NCBI GenBank assembly: GCA_036850595.1
Contig: CM072159.1
Span: 7,897,016 to 7,961,015 of the forward strand
Origin: Rhyacichthys aspro
Lineage: Eukaryota; Chordata; Actinopteri; Gobiiformes; Rhyacichthyidae
DNA: 64,000 nt
Direction of reading: 5' to 3'
Below, piece after piece: positions 1 to 12,379 of this stretch. A program made the translations under genes and the position numbers. The notes beneath the pieces are model-generated. The model saw only the letters and a program-made list of their open reading frames with translations, had not been told where the DNA came from and made no database searches. Position 1 is the stretch's first letter, and each line of letters starts with the position of its first letter.

Positions 1-419
1 GCTTAGAATTGAAACATGGAAGTGCTTATAATTTCACCAAGGATGAAATATGTAAGGACCCAAGGTTAATGGATATATAATTAATTTCATCGTCCATTTT
101 TTATAGTGGTCATAGTGTTTCAAATTTACGAACGAACAACCAATAATGAGAAAAAAACACTCTACTTCCCATGATGCACCCCTGCTCTTCCATCTGAACT
201 ATACCTCAGACTCACTGTTATGTCTTTCATCCCTCACCACAAACCACTGTATACATTTTCCATTATTTTAATAGCCAACCGTCTTCAAAATCACAGTCAT
301 TTCCAGAGGCTCCTTCATAGATGCTACAATTACACATCTGAACATAACCCAAAATATAAACATTTCCACTGCTTTTAAATTGGATGTTTATATTGTTTTA
401 TTTCCCTCTGACTCCGTCC

Positions 420-700
420 AGATGTTGCACAAGTTTCGGGCCTGTGCCGCGATGCCAGCGTTTGTGTAATTGGCAGGATCGCGGACTGTGTAGCTGCGCA
501 GTGTCGTAACCCGGCAGCGCTCACTTTATCACCTCGGAGCTAAAGAGAACAATTATCCGTATCAGCACATCAGTGTGTTGGCAGCGGGGCCCGTGGTAAG
601 CAATAGCGCCAGTAATCTGCGGTTTAGCTGGCAACTCGCCACGGCCAGACGCGGCTCCGCTGGCCTCTTCAGACACTTAAGAGTCAGCCAGGGCACTGTG
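420..700. promoter_or_regulatory. CpG-richer stretch in intron 1 (candidate conserved non-coding element)
   Basis: Non-repetitive sequence with many CpGs (for example gatcgcggactgtgtagctg) stands out from AT-rich flanks. No open frame here resembles RXR exon 1. Only composition supports this. Confidence 0.25.
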
Positions 701-2297
701 GCAATGAAAAGGGGGGTAGGGGAGAAAAAAAGAAACATGCCTGCAAGAGACAGAAAATGGAGTCAAAGGAAGGAGGAGGCAAGGGAGGAATTAAGTCTCT
801 AATGAGGGCAGTTGTTCGAGCAGGCAAACAGATTGGGGTTATATCAACAGTGTGTATCAAACGGCGGTCGTTAGGGGCCCACCTACTGTGAAATTATGGG
901 TGGCCTGTTGTGTATGTTTTGCTAGAACATTGTGTCTTTAGTGTACAAGTCAGTGCATAAATGACTGGAGAGTGTTAGGCATTAAGTGGAGAGGAGTAAG
1001 TCTACAGCTAAGGTGATTACACAAAATGGTAAACTTTGGTTGCTGTTGACTTTCTGTTTAATCGGAAGCACTGTTTTAGTGTTGCAACCCTTCCAATTAT
1101 ACGGTAAAGTTTTATCTGACATTCTTATAATATGATAATCTTATAATAGGTGTGAGCTGAAAGAAACAAATGCCATTGTTGCTACTTAGAGTGCCACTTT
1201 CAATCTCGGGGTCTTAAAACTGCTTAGACACAAATAGATCCTTAAAATTCCTAGGGAAACGAATATGAATCACATTTTGAAATACTGCTTTAGAATTTGG
1301 GGTGATGAGAGTGCATAATTATAACGTAACAAAAAAAAACAAAAAACGTTACTTGCTTTTTTACTAGCTTAAAATGTGCGTTGTAACTGCTTTATTGATC
1401 AAACGGATTCAAGTTTAAGAAAAAAGGCTTACTTTGTGTGTTGTATTACCTGATATCAGTATCAGCCTTATTGACATGGTGTTGTATTCTATAAAAAGAT
1501 GCCTTTCTTACTTTGACCATTGTAAGTAAAAATCTAATTTGAACCTAAATCTAATTCTTTAATCATAAACTTTGTGTGTGTTACCAATCATTTCCATTAT
1601 TAGTAAGAAGTGTGCACTGTGGACTAAAACAGAAGTGCATGAATTGACAGACAAATGACATTTAAGAAGGATTACATGTTATAAGCAACCCATTTGAAGG
1701 TAAAAGGACCTCACTTTTCCGCTCGTGACTCTGCAGCCAATACAAGAACACACACTCTAAAGTAAACACGTGATTGAGCTGTATTTGCTCTTTAGACCTT
1801 GACTAAAAGGAGCAGATTACTTGTGTTTGTTTAGTGGAAACAGTGGATAGACCTGTGTGATTAAAGTGCACACAAAACGACACTGGTATTCAATTTAAAA
1901 TGTAAATACACCAACAACAGGTTCATATTAATATTGTAGAGGCTCTTCAATAGATGGAGATAGGAGGCTGCTGTCGTCATGGTGATACATGAAGCAGATT
2001 AGATTACAATCTTATTTGGGGGGTTTAGGTTTTTATGCAACTGCATGGCTCTCTGGGATTTGGTGTTCAATCTTTTCCCCATTTTTGTTTTTATTTTTTA
2101 TTTTTTCTGTTGTTTTTTTTGCGGAGGAAGATGTTAATGAGTTTCATCCTGAAGCTGCTGCAGCGATGAGTTTAAGTATGACTCAGCTCCGTGAAAACAG
2201 AGATGGAAAAGAAAGGAATTAAGAAGGCAAGAAGGTTTATACTTTGGTGCTAAAAGCTGTGGAAACTGGACTATTCTGAATTCTACACGACTTCTCT

Positions 2298-2313
2298 CAC
2301 ACACACACACACA
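2298..2313. repeat. short (CA)n tract
   Basis: About eight uninterrupted CA units in intron 1. Confidence 0.85.
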
Positions 2314-3328
2314 AATTAACTTTCTGGTCAGTTAAATGGACGCATTTGTCTTTTAATTAACCCTTTTTTTTTATTATCTTAAAAATAGTAAATTAAAGGT
2401 CATTTATGTTAATCAACATCCAACACTCTAACCCAGTTGTAGTAGCACCTACTTCAAGATAAATCCAAATCTCAAACTACTGTAAAAACTGAAATAATCC
2501 ACAACACTTAGGCCCATATTTGACCCTAACTCAAGCTGTACCACAATTTTTGAGTTGGGCTGAATTTCAGGTTAGGTCAGGTTATTCTGATCCAGTCGTC
2601 ATGGAACAGTCAGTCAAAATTATCAAAGCAATTGAACCTTGAAGAAAGTAAGTCTTAATTTAGTCTGGACTCAAAAGCATTATTCAGTTGTTTCAATGTG
2701 TTTTTGCGGCCATAGTGTTCCCTCTGAAGTGCACTTAAATTCAGCTCCTCACAGGTGCCAGTGACTCACCACTTCTCCAACTCTGACATACTTTTTCCTG
2801 CCTTCACCACTGACTTCACAAGAAAACCCATCGTCCCTTTACCAATGCTGAATATCCTTTCTGTTCTATATTGTGAAAATCTCTCAAAGTCTCCAGAGAA
2901 TGGTGGATTGAGCAGAAGCTATAGCGTATTAACCTAAATCTGCTGCGGTTGTTTGCATCCTTTCACCAGCCCAAACTACCCAAGGATTTATTCATTCCGC
3001 CCTTTGACCGATAATTCCCGTGACCAGTTATTGTACAGAAAATCTCTCAAAGAACGGTATGCACTGCAATATACAGAGATTTACTAACTTTGTGTTTTGC
3101 CGCATTCCACTAAACCTCCACTGGATCTGTCCGACATGAATTATAGACGAGGAGAGTTAGACTTGAAAATAAAAGTCTGTCTGTGATTCATGGCACATTC
3201 TTATGACTATCTCCAAAAAAGACAAACCGAATGGCAGACTAAAGCAAACTTGTATTAAATTTAACACACCTCATGCGTCCAGAGATGTTTAATGTCTTAA
3301 TGGATTATTTAACTAGTCAGGAGGATAT

Positions 3329-3408
<80 letters not shown>
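3329..3408. repeat. (GATA)n microsatellite, about 20 units
   Basis: An uninterrupted tetranucleotide run of AGAT units covers about 80 bases, directly readable, inside intron 1. A pure tract of this length is expected to be highly length-polymorphic. Confidence 0.98.
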
Positions 3409-4984
3409 TTTAGTCGACTCAGTTAGGCCTTTTCAATGGACTACTGGCCTTGTCTTTCCAAGTAAGCATAATATTAGCATATGTGTCAGTCTTGCTGTAT
3501 GTACTGTCCATCATCATTTTTTTCTTCTTCTGGTTCCCTCTGTTTCTGTATATCTGAGCCCAGCTCAAGTCTGATGAATGCAAACCTCAAATGGGGTTTC
3601 AGGGCAATACAGATGACCAAATTCTTACTCCTCTGCTACACCTTTTACCACCAAGCCTGTTCTTCCGAAAAACAGTGTTCAGTCTTTCTCTCTCGCTGCA
3701 TGAAGCCACCAACAGTGAAGTCATGACTCATTGTAGAATTTACCTAAAATAGGTATCTTTGCAAAATCTGAGTCATATTGGGTTAGTAAGTGGAGACTTG
3801 AGAATTAACATTGGTAACAGTAGATTTAGTCCAGGCCAACTGCAGAGATATTCATTTGCTCAGTTGTTTCTTCCAATCCCCAAATACATTTCATTGCTGA
3901 GATTAAATCGATTTGAGCTACAACATTTGTGGTAAATTTATGGACCAAGAGAGAACAAACTTCAAATGTAGTCTTTGTCGAAAATAATATTATCTGCCAG
4001 AGACAATGTGCTTGTTTTGTTGTTGCTCCAATCCATACTCAAGATGTTTCCCTTTTATTTTCAAGCCCATCTCATAAAAGATGATTCATTTTCTGGACAA
4101 GACAGCCATTAATCTACACTTCAACTAGCTGTGTGTCAAAAGAACACACCACTGCACACAGGCAAATGAAAAAAAACCCAAAAACCTCTTCTCTTTAACC
4201 TCCATCCATCACATACAAACGTCCTGCCAAGAACAAATCAAAGCAAATATCCTGTTTGCAGGCGACGCCAGCAGCAGTACAATCAGTTATATATTGAGGA
4301 GGAGGTAGCTAGAAATGTATGAAAAATTGAGACATGGAATGAAAAATAGAAAATCTACAATTAACAAGCACTTTTCTTCTCCATCTAACACTGTAAATTG
4401 GCTTGAACTGAGCCTGGCCCTCTGCCACTCACTACTTGGACGACTCACCACTTATTTTTCCTCCCTTTGATTTACTCCACTTCTCTTATCTGACAGTGTG
4501 AACATGTGTATTCTCTGCCCGGCACTGGTCTTACAAACGGTGCTTGTAAAAACTTCAGCTACGAACATGACATGAACCTATGCTGTTGAGCAGACGGCTA
4601 CAACACGACGTCTTTAATTCACATTTTCCCTTTATCCCAGGCTTGTCAGGTTGCATCTTTGTTCCTTTTGTCTGCGTTCACTTATGCCGCTGCTATCTCC
4701 AGTTTCATCTCGGCTTTTTACCGCTCTACTCTTCTTATCTTGTCATCTACAGAGCCAGGATAAAGTGGTCATTGTATGTTCACTGTCATAGCAGAAATTC
4801 TATGACATCTGCTTGTTCCAGACAACCCAAAGTGGGATTAGGTTATCTCATTTTGCACAGTTATATTCAGTAACCCACAGGCACAGGTGTCTGTTTAAGT
4901 TAAGCTACAATAGATGAGGGATAAAAGGTGACATCTGTTCGACTAAAAGGAGTGAAACAAACAGGACAGTGCTGGTGGTTATAT

Positions 4985-5007
4985 GTAACAGGCTAAAGGC
5001 CTGTTAC
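4985..5007. repeat. perfect 9-bp inverted repeat (hairpin)
   Basis: GTAACAGGC, a five-base loop, then GCCTGTTAC. No T-run follows and no gene is near. It may be chance. Confidence 0.7.
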
Positions 5008-8000
5008 CTTGAATTGTGGTTTCATGTACAGTATGTTGCTTACTCTGACTTATTCAACATTGAAATGCATGTAAGTATCTAGGGGTGCACAATAGGACGA
5101 TACTTTACTGTATTACGATATGATCTGTTGAAGATATACCAATATGGAAAGATTGCTGAAACAATGAGATCTCATTAATGAGAGTGTTATTGCGCCATGT
5201 TTATTCACGGTTTCATTCTCTGTTGTTACAGATGTCAGTTGCTTACAACGCACTTTTGTTCTAAGTGAAACTTTTGAAGCGATAGCTACTCAACTTACTA
5301 AATTGTTGCTAAGTTCAATTAAAGACCTGAATATGTATTTTTGTAGTTTAGGACAGAAAAGACGTTGGACTGTCAGTCTGAAACCAGCGAATGAAACCAG
5401 TGAAGACACTGGCACAATAACTAGTTGTGTTAAGCATCAGAGTGGCTGCAGTGTTGGATAGTTTCCACACTCTTGTGGAATATCGCTTGGTTTATTAAAA
5501 TGTGGAGTTTGTAAAGCACAGTTATGAGTTACTTTTGTCCCTGTTGAAAAGTGGATGCTTGCACCATGTCCGGTTGGCTGTGTGTCACTCGATTGAGTTT
5601 GCACATCAGAAAAAACAACAAAAAATGCAGCAGTCCTAGTTTCAGAAATTAGAATATTGTGTTTTAGGCATCCAAGTTTATTTCCGTTTCCCACGGCCCA
5701 TTCAACATCCTTACTGTATGGACTTTAAACATACAGACTTTTACTGTATTTACTGACATAAATTGGCAATTTTACCTCTCTTTGTGTACATTATGGTAGT
5801 AAAAGTAATGGGTCGTACAGAACCATGCTGTGGCCACTGGGGAAATCAAAAACAGTGCAGAACATTGAACATCACAACACCACAACATGTACGAGAAGCT
5901 TTCTTTGAGTGTTGGAGCATATGACCAGAGTAAACTTATATCATGATGCTAAATTTGGTCATGTTCTGTTTTTTTCTGGAAAAACACGCAACAGTTACAG
6001 TGTTATTAATGTAGATATACTGCAATACTGTCTGGCATAGGAATGAAAATGCCCTATTGTTGTGCTAGGACTATTATCTCTTTTCTCTTATCTTTTTTCT
6101 GTACTGAGTATAAATAATAGCTTCATTTCTTCTGTTCATCTTTTTTTGTTTATTGTGGTCCCTCTATTTCACTTGTCTCTATGTTGATCCATGGAGAGAA
6201 TCAGGCCCAGTCTTTTTTCATCCTGCTGTAATCATACACCGCCAACCGAAGTCCAACGGAATAAACAGACACACTACATCCTGCCACAACACGCACAAAC
6301 ACATGGGGCTACCAAACATCTCCATACATTTCATCCAAACATTTCTGTCATATACATTTCCCATAAGTTGAGCCAAATAACATACACAGTTTGCATCATG
6401 GTAGTTTTACCATGTCAGCAGCTTCTGCACAGAATGGTAAACTTTGGTTTTGTTGCAATGTTATTTGACAAGCTCTTTGAAGGCCTGTAAACAGTAGTAA
6501 ACCCACTGCATAAAAGAAAGGCTAGAGAGCAATTGTTATGGGAAAAATCTGTTACATTTGATGATTATAAATGTCTAAAGTTGAAAACACACAATAAACT
6601 GAACTAGTCAATCCTGCAGGAGCATTAATGGGACAGTGATACTGAAAATGGTTGAGGCATTAGGTGTGCATGGAGCAAGAAATGCACAAAACCATGAAGA
6701 GTGTGTGTTAAATCTGAGTCGCAGAAAGAAGCATAAAAGTGGAAAATGCATTTTGGGTTGCGCTTTACCGTCAGAAAAAATGATTTATTTGTCCAAGGCA
6801 TTGTTGTGATTAGATGCACAACCTAACAACCCCAACACCAAAAAGTGTTTATATGTGTCAGGAGACAGCTCAGTATTATTTCAATATGGCACCATACCAG
6901 AGGGATATGCCACCTACTTGGTGCAGCCTATACAACACAGAGCTGTGGATAAATGAGCAGACTCCTTTGTGGGAAAGTAGTTTAAGGCTCTAATATCAAT
7001 ACTACATGTATTTGAAAACATAACCAAAACAGTTAATGGTCAAATGCAACTAAACTGCAGAAAGTGTGGGCCTTCTGTAGCCTCGCTGTAAGTGTCAGTT
7101 GGGAGATCCTCTCTAAGATATCCTGACATTGTTTAAATAACATTCTGGATATTGTTCTGGGGCCCAGCAGAATTATCTCCCGGTGAGAAAAGATGAGTTG
7201 ACTGTGTTCCTTGTGATAAAGTCAGGATAAAGTCATATTGGATTTTTCACTTCAATGTGGCAACTGGCAGGTTTGGTGCCATATCCTGATCTTCTACACA
7301 TCCGTGATACATAGGCTAAAATAGTTTCTGTCATGCTTATTTTTTTTGTGTTTTGTAGCCTATTGACACAGCCTGCTACTATTTTCTATGACTCATCTGT
7401 ATCCATATTAATACAAACTGCAATGTAACAATTCCTGCATTTTCAGAAAAACTGTTATGATGTAAACAGCCTCTGAAAGTGAACACTGACGCAGGATAGA
7501 AACATGATGAGCGTGATCTACATCCAAACCTGTTATCCCTCCAGAGGTGGGGCTCTGTCATGTGAGACTGCTCTCCTGTCAAGACTCACAATGGCGGATT
7601 GGCAACTCTAATACGAAGGCTCTCTTCATCTGCCTGAATTAAACCACAATTGGCGACGGGTTGTGGGAATCAGTGGCTCAGGGAGAGATATTATTATATT
7701 TATTTATTTATCTAGGAATTATACGTGTGGGCGCATTTTAGGAAGGAAGAAATGTAATCATTGGGATGGGAGCTTGAGTGGGGATTAAACAGTGAACCAA
7801 TACAGTCAGGCACAGAGCTGTTGTTAGCCCTTTATTAAGACGGATGTGTGTTTGTTTTCCAAAGGATGAGGCCCGTGGATGTCGGGGTGTGCGCTGAGGC
7901 TTACAGGAAGTGCTTGTAAGGAAAAGCAGGATGTGCAGGAAGAGTTGAGTTTGCTCCAGAAGGCGGTTTGTAGCAGCAAGGTTTGTGCTGATATGAGACA

Positions 8001-10689
8001 AATGTGAAGATCCCTGCAGTTTGTGTCGCCATGTATTTACACTGAGGCAAATGTGTGAAGTCAGGCTGCGGAAGTGGTGTGGAGAAACAGCTCTGAACAG
8101 GACAAACGTTGCAGATTTCTCCTCGGCTGCTGTCAGCTAATTGAGGCATCATCTTTGGAACCAGTGGAATCAAAGCAGAGTGGACTAATAAACTGTGGCA
8201 AGGATAAATTACATTGGAAGCTAAATCTTTGTTGACGTTAAAGAGCCGGAAGTGACAATATTTAGCATAAAATTCGAATTTTGGAAGCAACAGGCCACAC
8301 ATGATGTTCCCACAGATATCTTTGGCTGACTACTGATGCTACAGACAGAAAAGTATAATTGAATTTGGAAAAAAAAACAAAACAAGAACTTGATGGAACA
8401 CATTGTGAATATTACGATTAGCCTCAAACAGTGTGTAGTCATTTATCACGGTTACATGAAATTTAAATGAATGGCTTTGTGTGACTGTTATCAAATTATT
8501 TAAATGCGTGTCTTTGTCAGACTGGAGCAAATCAAGCTCCTGTATAATGTGATTCTATTGCTGTAGGCCTACTGCTTAGTCAAGGTTGGTTGGACTAGAT
8601 GCTTTGTGCATGCTTCAGACTGGCACAGAATAACATAAATAAATGAGAAAAAGAAAAAGGCCTGTGTAAAGAGCAATACACATTTTTTTGACTGGCAAAG
8701 TATATTCTATATGGTGCAGTTTCTAGATTATGACCTTCTTTAACACTTATTCATCTGTTATCACCTCATAAAGCTGGATTATTCTCTTCTACAAACCATT
8801 CAGTAATTGCGTACACGTTTGTTTGCATTTAACTACAAAGTACAAATAAGTCAAGTTTAGTGTTAACTGTTGTTCTCCTTTTAACAATGATTGTCGAATG
8901 CTCTTAAACACAAAAAACAAATGAATACAGTCTCAGCCATCAAACTGTGTGTTATATGTTATATGTATGTTATGAATGTATGTTATAGAATAGAACAGAG
9001 TCTAATCCCTGTAATACACAAGGGCCTGGTTCCTACATTAATGGACAACATGGGTCAAAAATGAAAATGTCATTTTGGTTAACAACAAAGGCATAATTCT
9101 ATTTGGTATATTATCTTGGTTCACCTCCGATAATTTGGATTCACAATTACAATATTAGAATCTATTATTCTTCAGTTTTTACATGTAAAGTGTCTTAAAA
9201 AATATTCACTCATGCGGCCAATTAACAGGTAGAAGTTCATCAGGTCCCTTTTCATCGTTTGAGCCGTGTGAGGAAGCTATTGGACCAGGAGAGACTCCAG
9301 CAGCACAGAAAAAAACATCCTCAAAAACATATACAAAAATAGCGACCAATTATGACAAAGATATTCCCCCAAAAAAAACAAAACAAAAAAAAAAACAACC
9401 TCTCCAGGGCTTTTTAGACCCATGTTGTGGATAAAAGGGCTAACAATGAACATTAAGTGAAGTAGCAATTTAGCAATAACCTTCAGAAAATGAACATTTA
9501 TTTTACAATTGTAACTGAAATCATGATTATTATTATTTTTTTTTTCTGCCTACAGCCTATTTCAGTAGTATAAAGAGAGGACGATGGAAGAGACATTTAA
9601 CCACCCTCAACAAAACAACTCAAATAACTTCTTAAATGTTTTGTCAAATTTATGAAGACTCAATCAAAATTCTACATGGCATTTACAGTAAACTAATCCG
9701 AAAAGTACATTAAGCTCCACATAATTCCAAATACTTTACCTCACGGATCTCAAAATCCCATTCAGTAAATCCACCAGTGCAATAAAGCCATGTGGCTCTC
9801 TGATATGATGTGTAAGGCCCATTAGGAGCAAACACTGTTCTGTGTGTTGAATATGTGCTGGAATCATATAATAATTATAAACTTAAAGGAGAAACATACA
9901 ACAGAAATGAGAGATACAACAATTTTTAAATTACTAGGTTGAACGTGGCTCCAGAGTGAATGTAATTTTTCCTCACATTTTCTGCCCAGTCATGTTGGTT
10001 CTGTATTCATTCTTCAGTCCATTACTCTTAATACTCTGAAAGGTGGTGAGAATTGTCGTATTTTACATTACAATACACTGGTAATGATCAAGTAATTATA
10101 TGATAATCAATACTTTGGAGGACCATTATTTACAATATATAACAATATCTGGGCCTATGAAACAGAAGTGGAAATGGATTTTGTTGGAAAATAAATTATG
10201 TCCAACAAATGCAATGATGGTACAAAGATGTATTGTCCCATTCTTATTGTATACGTATGTTCAACTTAATATTTCCAGAAGTTGATGCTGTGGTCATCCT
10301 TTGCAACAAATTATATATTAAATATGACGGCATCCTGACTAAAATCAATCATTTGTAATGACTCACATTCCAACAGCTCTTTTGTGCTTGGTTGCAGTGG
10401 TTCCTCTATGGTATTGGTTACACTCGCTTAAGTTCTGTCAAGCAACATGTCCAATCTGCAAGAGCCTTGAACTCCCACCATCATTTGTGCTTCGTCCATG
10501 GAAAACTTGATTATAAAATGAAGAGGGGTGCATTGTAACTCAATACACCACCTACAAAAACCTGAAGTCAACCAGAAACATGTGCTTTACGTTTCATTCC
10601 TTGCCATTTTCAAAGCATAGTACAGCCTATCAGAGAGAAAACGTAACACAGACTCAAAAGGAGATAATCAAACAGGACGGCGATGAAAG

Positions 10690-11040
10690 CTGTGGTCGAG
10701 TGAGTTATCAGCCGACACTGTGACACACCGCAGTGGCCTCCCTCCCTCGCCCCCCTCGGCTGCCTGTCCCATATCGCCTGTGTTGACAGCAAATGGGACC
10801 GAAGCCCTCCCTTTGAAGGTGAAGCGTAGGACTACAGTCGGGATGAGGACTGTAGAGCGGCTCGCTGCTCCTGACGGTTGCCACTCTCTCTGACTTCAAA
10901 CACGTTTCCCCTCGGCTGCGGTGCAAGGTCATGTTTTAACTCCCACCGGTCGCCACCTCTCTCATCATACATTATAGATACGCTGTACGTCCTGCCCTTG
11001 TCTCTGGGGGGAAACTGAGGGGCAGGGCCAGTCCATACAC
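10690..11040 (+). promoter_or_regulatory. CpG-dense block 1.1 kb upstream of exon 2 (candidate alternative promoter)
   Basis: About eighteen CpGs are visible in 350 bases, in an otherwise CpG-poor intron. It contains GCAAGGTCA, an extended nuclear-receptor half-site, near 10922-10930. Its position before exon 2 would suit a promoter for a short isoform starting at the exon 2 Met. Confidence 0.3.
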
Positions 11041-11313
11041 TCCTAATAAAGCAGAGCAGAAAAAGTGCACTACATATTGCTTTCTGATTTAAAATGAATG
11101 CATGCAATCGGCTACTGTCTCAACTGTCATGTGGCAATAAAAGACAGACCCAAGCCAAATGAAAGAGATCCACAAAAACTTCATAGAAAACCTTCTTTTG
11201 CTTTGGGTTCTGCAAAATCCAATTAAAACCATTAGTTCAGACATGACTAACAAAATTTTACGACTATAGTTAAGATGATGATGTGCCATATGTGTAAGTA
11301 GTTGCTTCCATTT

Positions 11314-11597
11314 TGCAGTGGCTCAGTAGGTAGAAGAGGGCGTCTAATAACCGGAAGGTTAGCGGTTCAATTCCCGCTTGCTCCAGTGTCTGTGACACTT
11401 GTGTATGAATGTGAGTATGTTTGGTGTTGGTCAGAGAGGCCGTAGGAATGGCTGCCACGTATCTGTCAGTCTGTGGCTACTGAGGTAGTTTACCACCACC
11501 AGTGTGTGACTGTGGAGTGAATGAATAATGGACCCAATTGTGAAGCGCTTCGAGCAGCATTGAAAAGTGCTATATAAATCGAATCCATTATTATCAG
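11314..11597 (+). mobile_element. tRNA-headed SINE-like dispersed repeat
   Basis: The 5' part resembles a tRNA gene with an RNA polymerase III A-box-like TGGCTCAGTAGG (11319-11330) and a perfect B-box GGTTCAATTCC (11364-11374), separated as in tRNAs. The body continues with tgtatgaatgtgagt and ends with aagtgctatataaat followed by atccatta, a tail I recognise from a very common teleost interspersed repeat. It is a decayed copy: the acceptor stem does not close, so it is not a functional tRNA. It lies about 0.54 kb upstream of exon 2, in sense orientation. Confidence 0.75.
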
Positions 11598-12140
11598 TAT
11601 TATTTTAGCGTATTGTAAATTCTATTGCACTATTATAATAGATGTAGCTCCAAACATTCACACACTTAACTTACACAATGGTTTAATTGTGTTTTTGCTG
11701 ACGTTCCTGGACACCGTTCAGATATGACAACTGTTTTCACACTTTACCACATGTGTCTAAATCCTGCAGCCAAAAACTGAAGGAATAAAAACTCTCAAAT
11801 TAGCCCCGGTGTGAAAACGTCTTTTGTACAAGTCTTTATGTTTATATAAAAAACATGATATATGCAAGTTTGATGTCTGTTTATTTTCTCTTCTTTGCTT
11901 CTTGTAATGGTTTTATTTGGATAACCTGTCTTTACAGTGCAGTCGTTTTTAATTACTTGCCTTGGACTTGTTCTCACATAACGTGCTTTGATGATATCAT
12001 GGGAAGTTTTTACAGTTAAATAAGGTGGAATAATGCAAACATTCGCCATGACTTTTGGAGTTCTTGCCCTTCTTCGTCTTTTCATCTCATTATTTTGGCT
12101 GTAATCCTGATACTAACTTTCTTTTTTATTTCCTGGACAG

Positions 12141-12379
12141 ATTCTTCGGGCCAGGTGACCTCTTCACCCCTGGGCTCCCCCACGTCCCACCGAGGAATGC
12201 ACCCGTCCCTGCTCAGCCCGACCTCCATGGGGCCCACGGGCTCACTTCACTCTCCCATCAGCACGCTGAGCTCACCCATGAACGGCCTGGCCTCACCCTT
12301 CTCTGTCATCAGCTCGCCCATGGGACCCCATTCCATGACGTCCCCCGGCATGGGCTACGGACCCAGCGTGAGCCCCCAG
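12141..12379 (+). CDS. rxra: rxra exon 2: A/B activation domain (AF-1)
   Basis: This 239-nt exon follows the acceptor tttcctggacag and ends before donor gtgagg. Its first two bases complete a split Asp codon whose first base lies in the upstream exon, as in mammalian RXRA; it ends in phase 0 after Gln. It encodes 79 full codons rich in Ser, Pro, Gly and Met, including GSLHSPISTLSSPMNG, PFSVISSPMGPHSM and MGYGPSVSPQ. The segment HSPISTLSSP and FSVISSPMGPHSM are hallmarks of RXR alpha/beta A/B domains, the ligand-independent activation region. The mammalian equivalent is about 84 residues, so this one is slightly shorter, differing mainly before HSPIST and at its end. An in-frame Met at 12197 aligns with the start of the mammalian alpha-2 isoform. 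The upstream in-frame ATG at 12095 is within the intron polypyrimidine region and is not a start. Confidence 0.95.

Larger units (their letters stand above)
1..12140 (+). other. rxra: rxra intron 1, 3' part
   Basis: No coding exon is visible here. The expected exon 1, a short start exon encoding about nine residues before the split Asp codon, was not found on the + strand, so it probably lies upstream of position 1. Contents include a CpG-richer stretch near 420-700, a (CA)n tract near 2298-2313, the GATA microsatellite at 3329-3408, a small perfect hairpin at 4985-5007, a CpG-dense block at 10690-11040 and a tRNA-headed SINE-like repeat at 11314-11597. The remainder is AT-rich sequence in which short open frames look random. 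Confidence 0.85.

Noticed and set aside
7901..8302. 133-codon minus-strand open frame in intron 1
   Set aside because: Composition looks random, it overlaps other random frames and carries no recognisable motif.
11319..11390. Functional tRNA gene
   Set aside because: The A and B boxes are present, but the cloverleaf arms and acceptor stem do not pair and a SINE-like body follows.
12095..12140. In-frame ATG upstream of exon 2 that would extend the protein by 15 residues
   Set aside because: The stretch contains the polypyrimidine tract and acceptor (tttcctggacag), encodes a hydrophobic run unlike RXR, and the split Asp codon at 12140/12141 matches the mammalian intron position.
1..12140. RXR exon 1 (start exon encoding about nine residues)
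   Set aside because: I looked for an ATG followed by a match to the conserved start and a phase-1 donor and found none; it is presumably upstream of the window.
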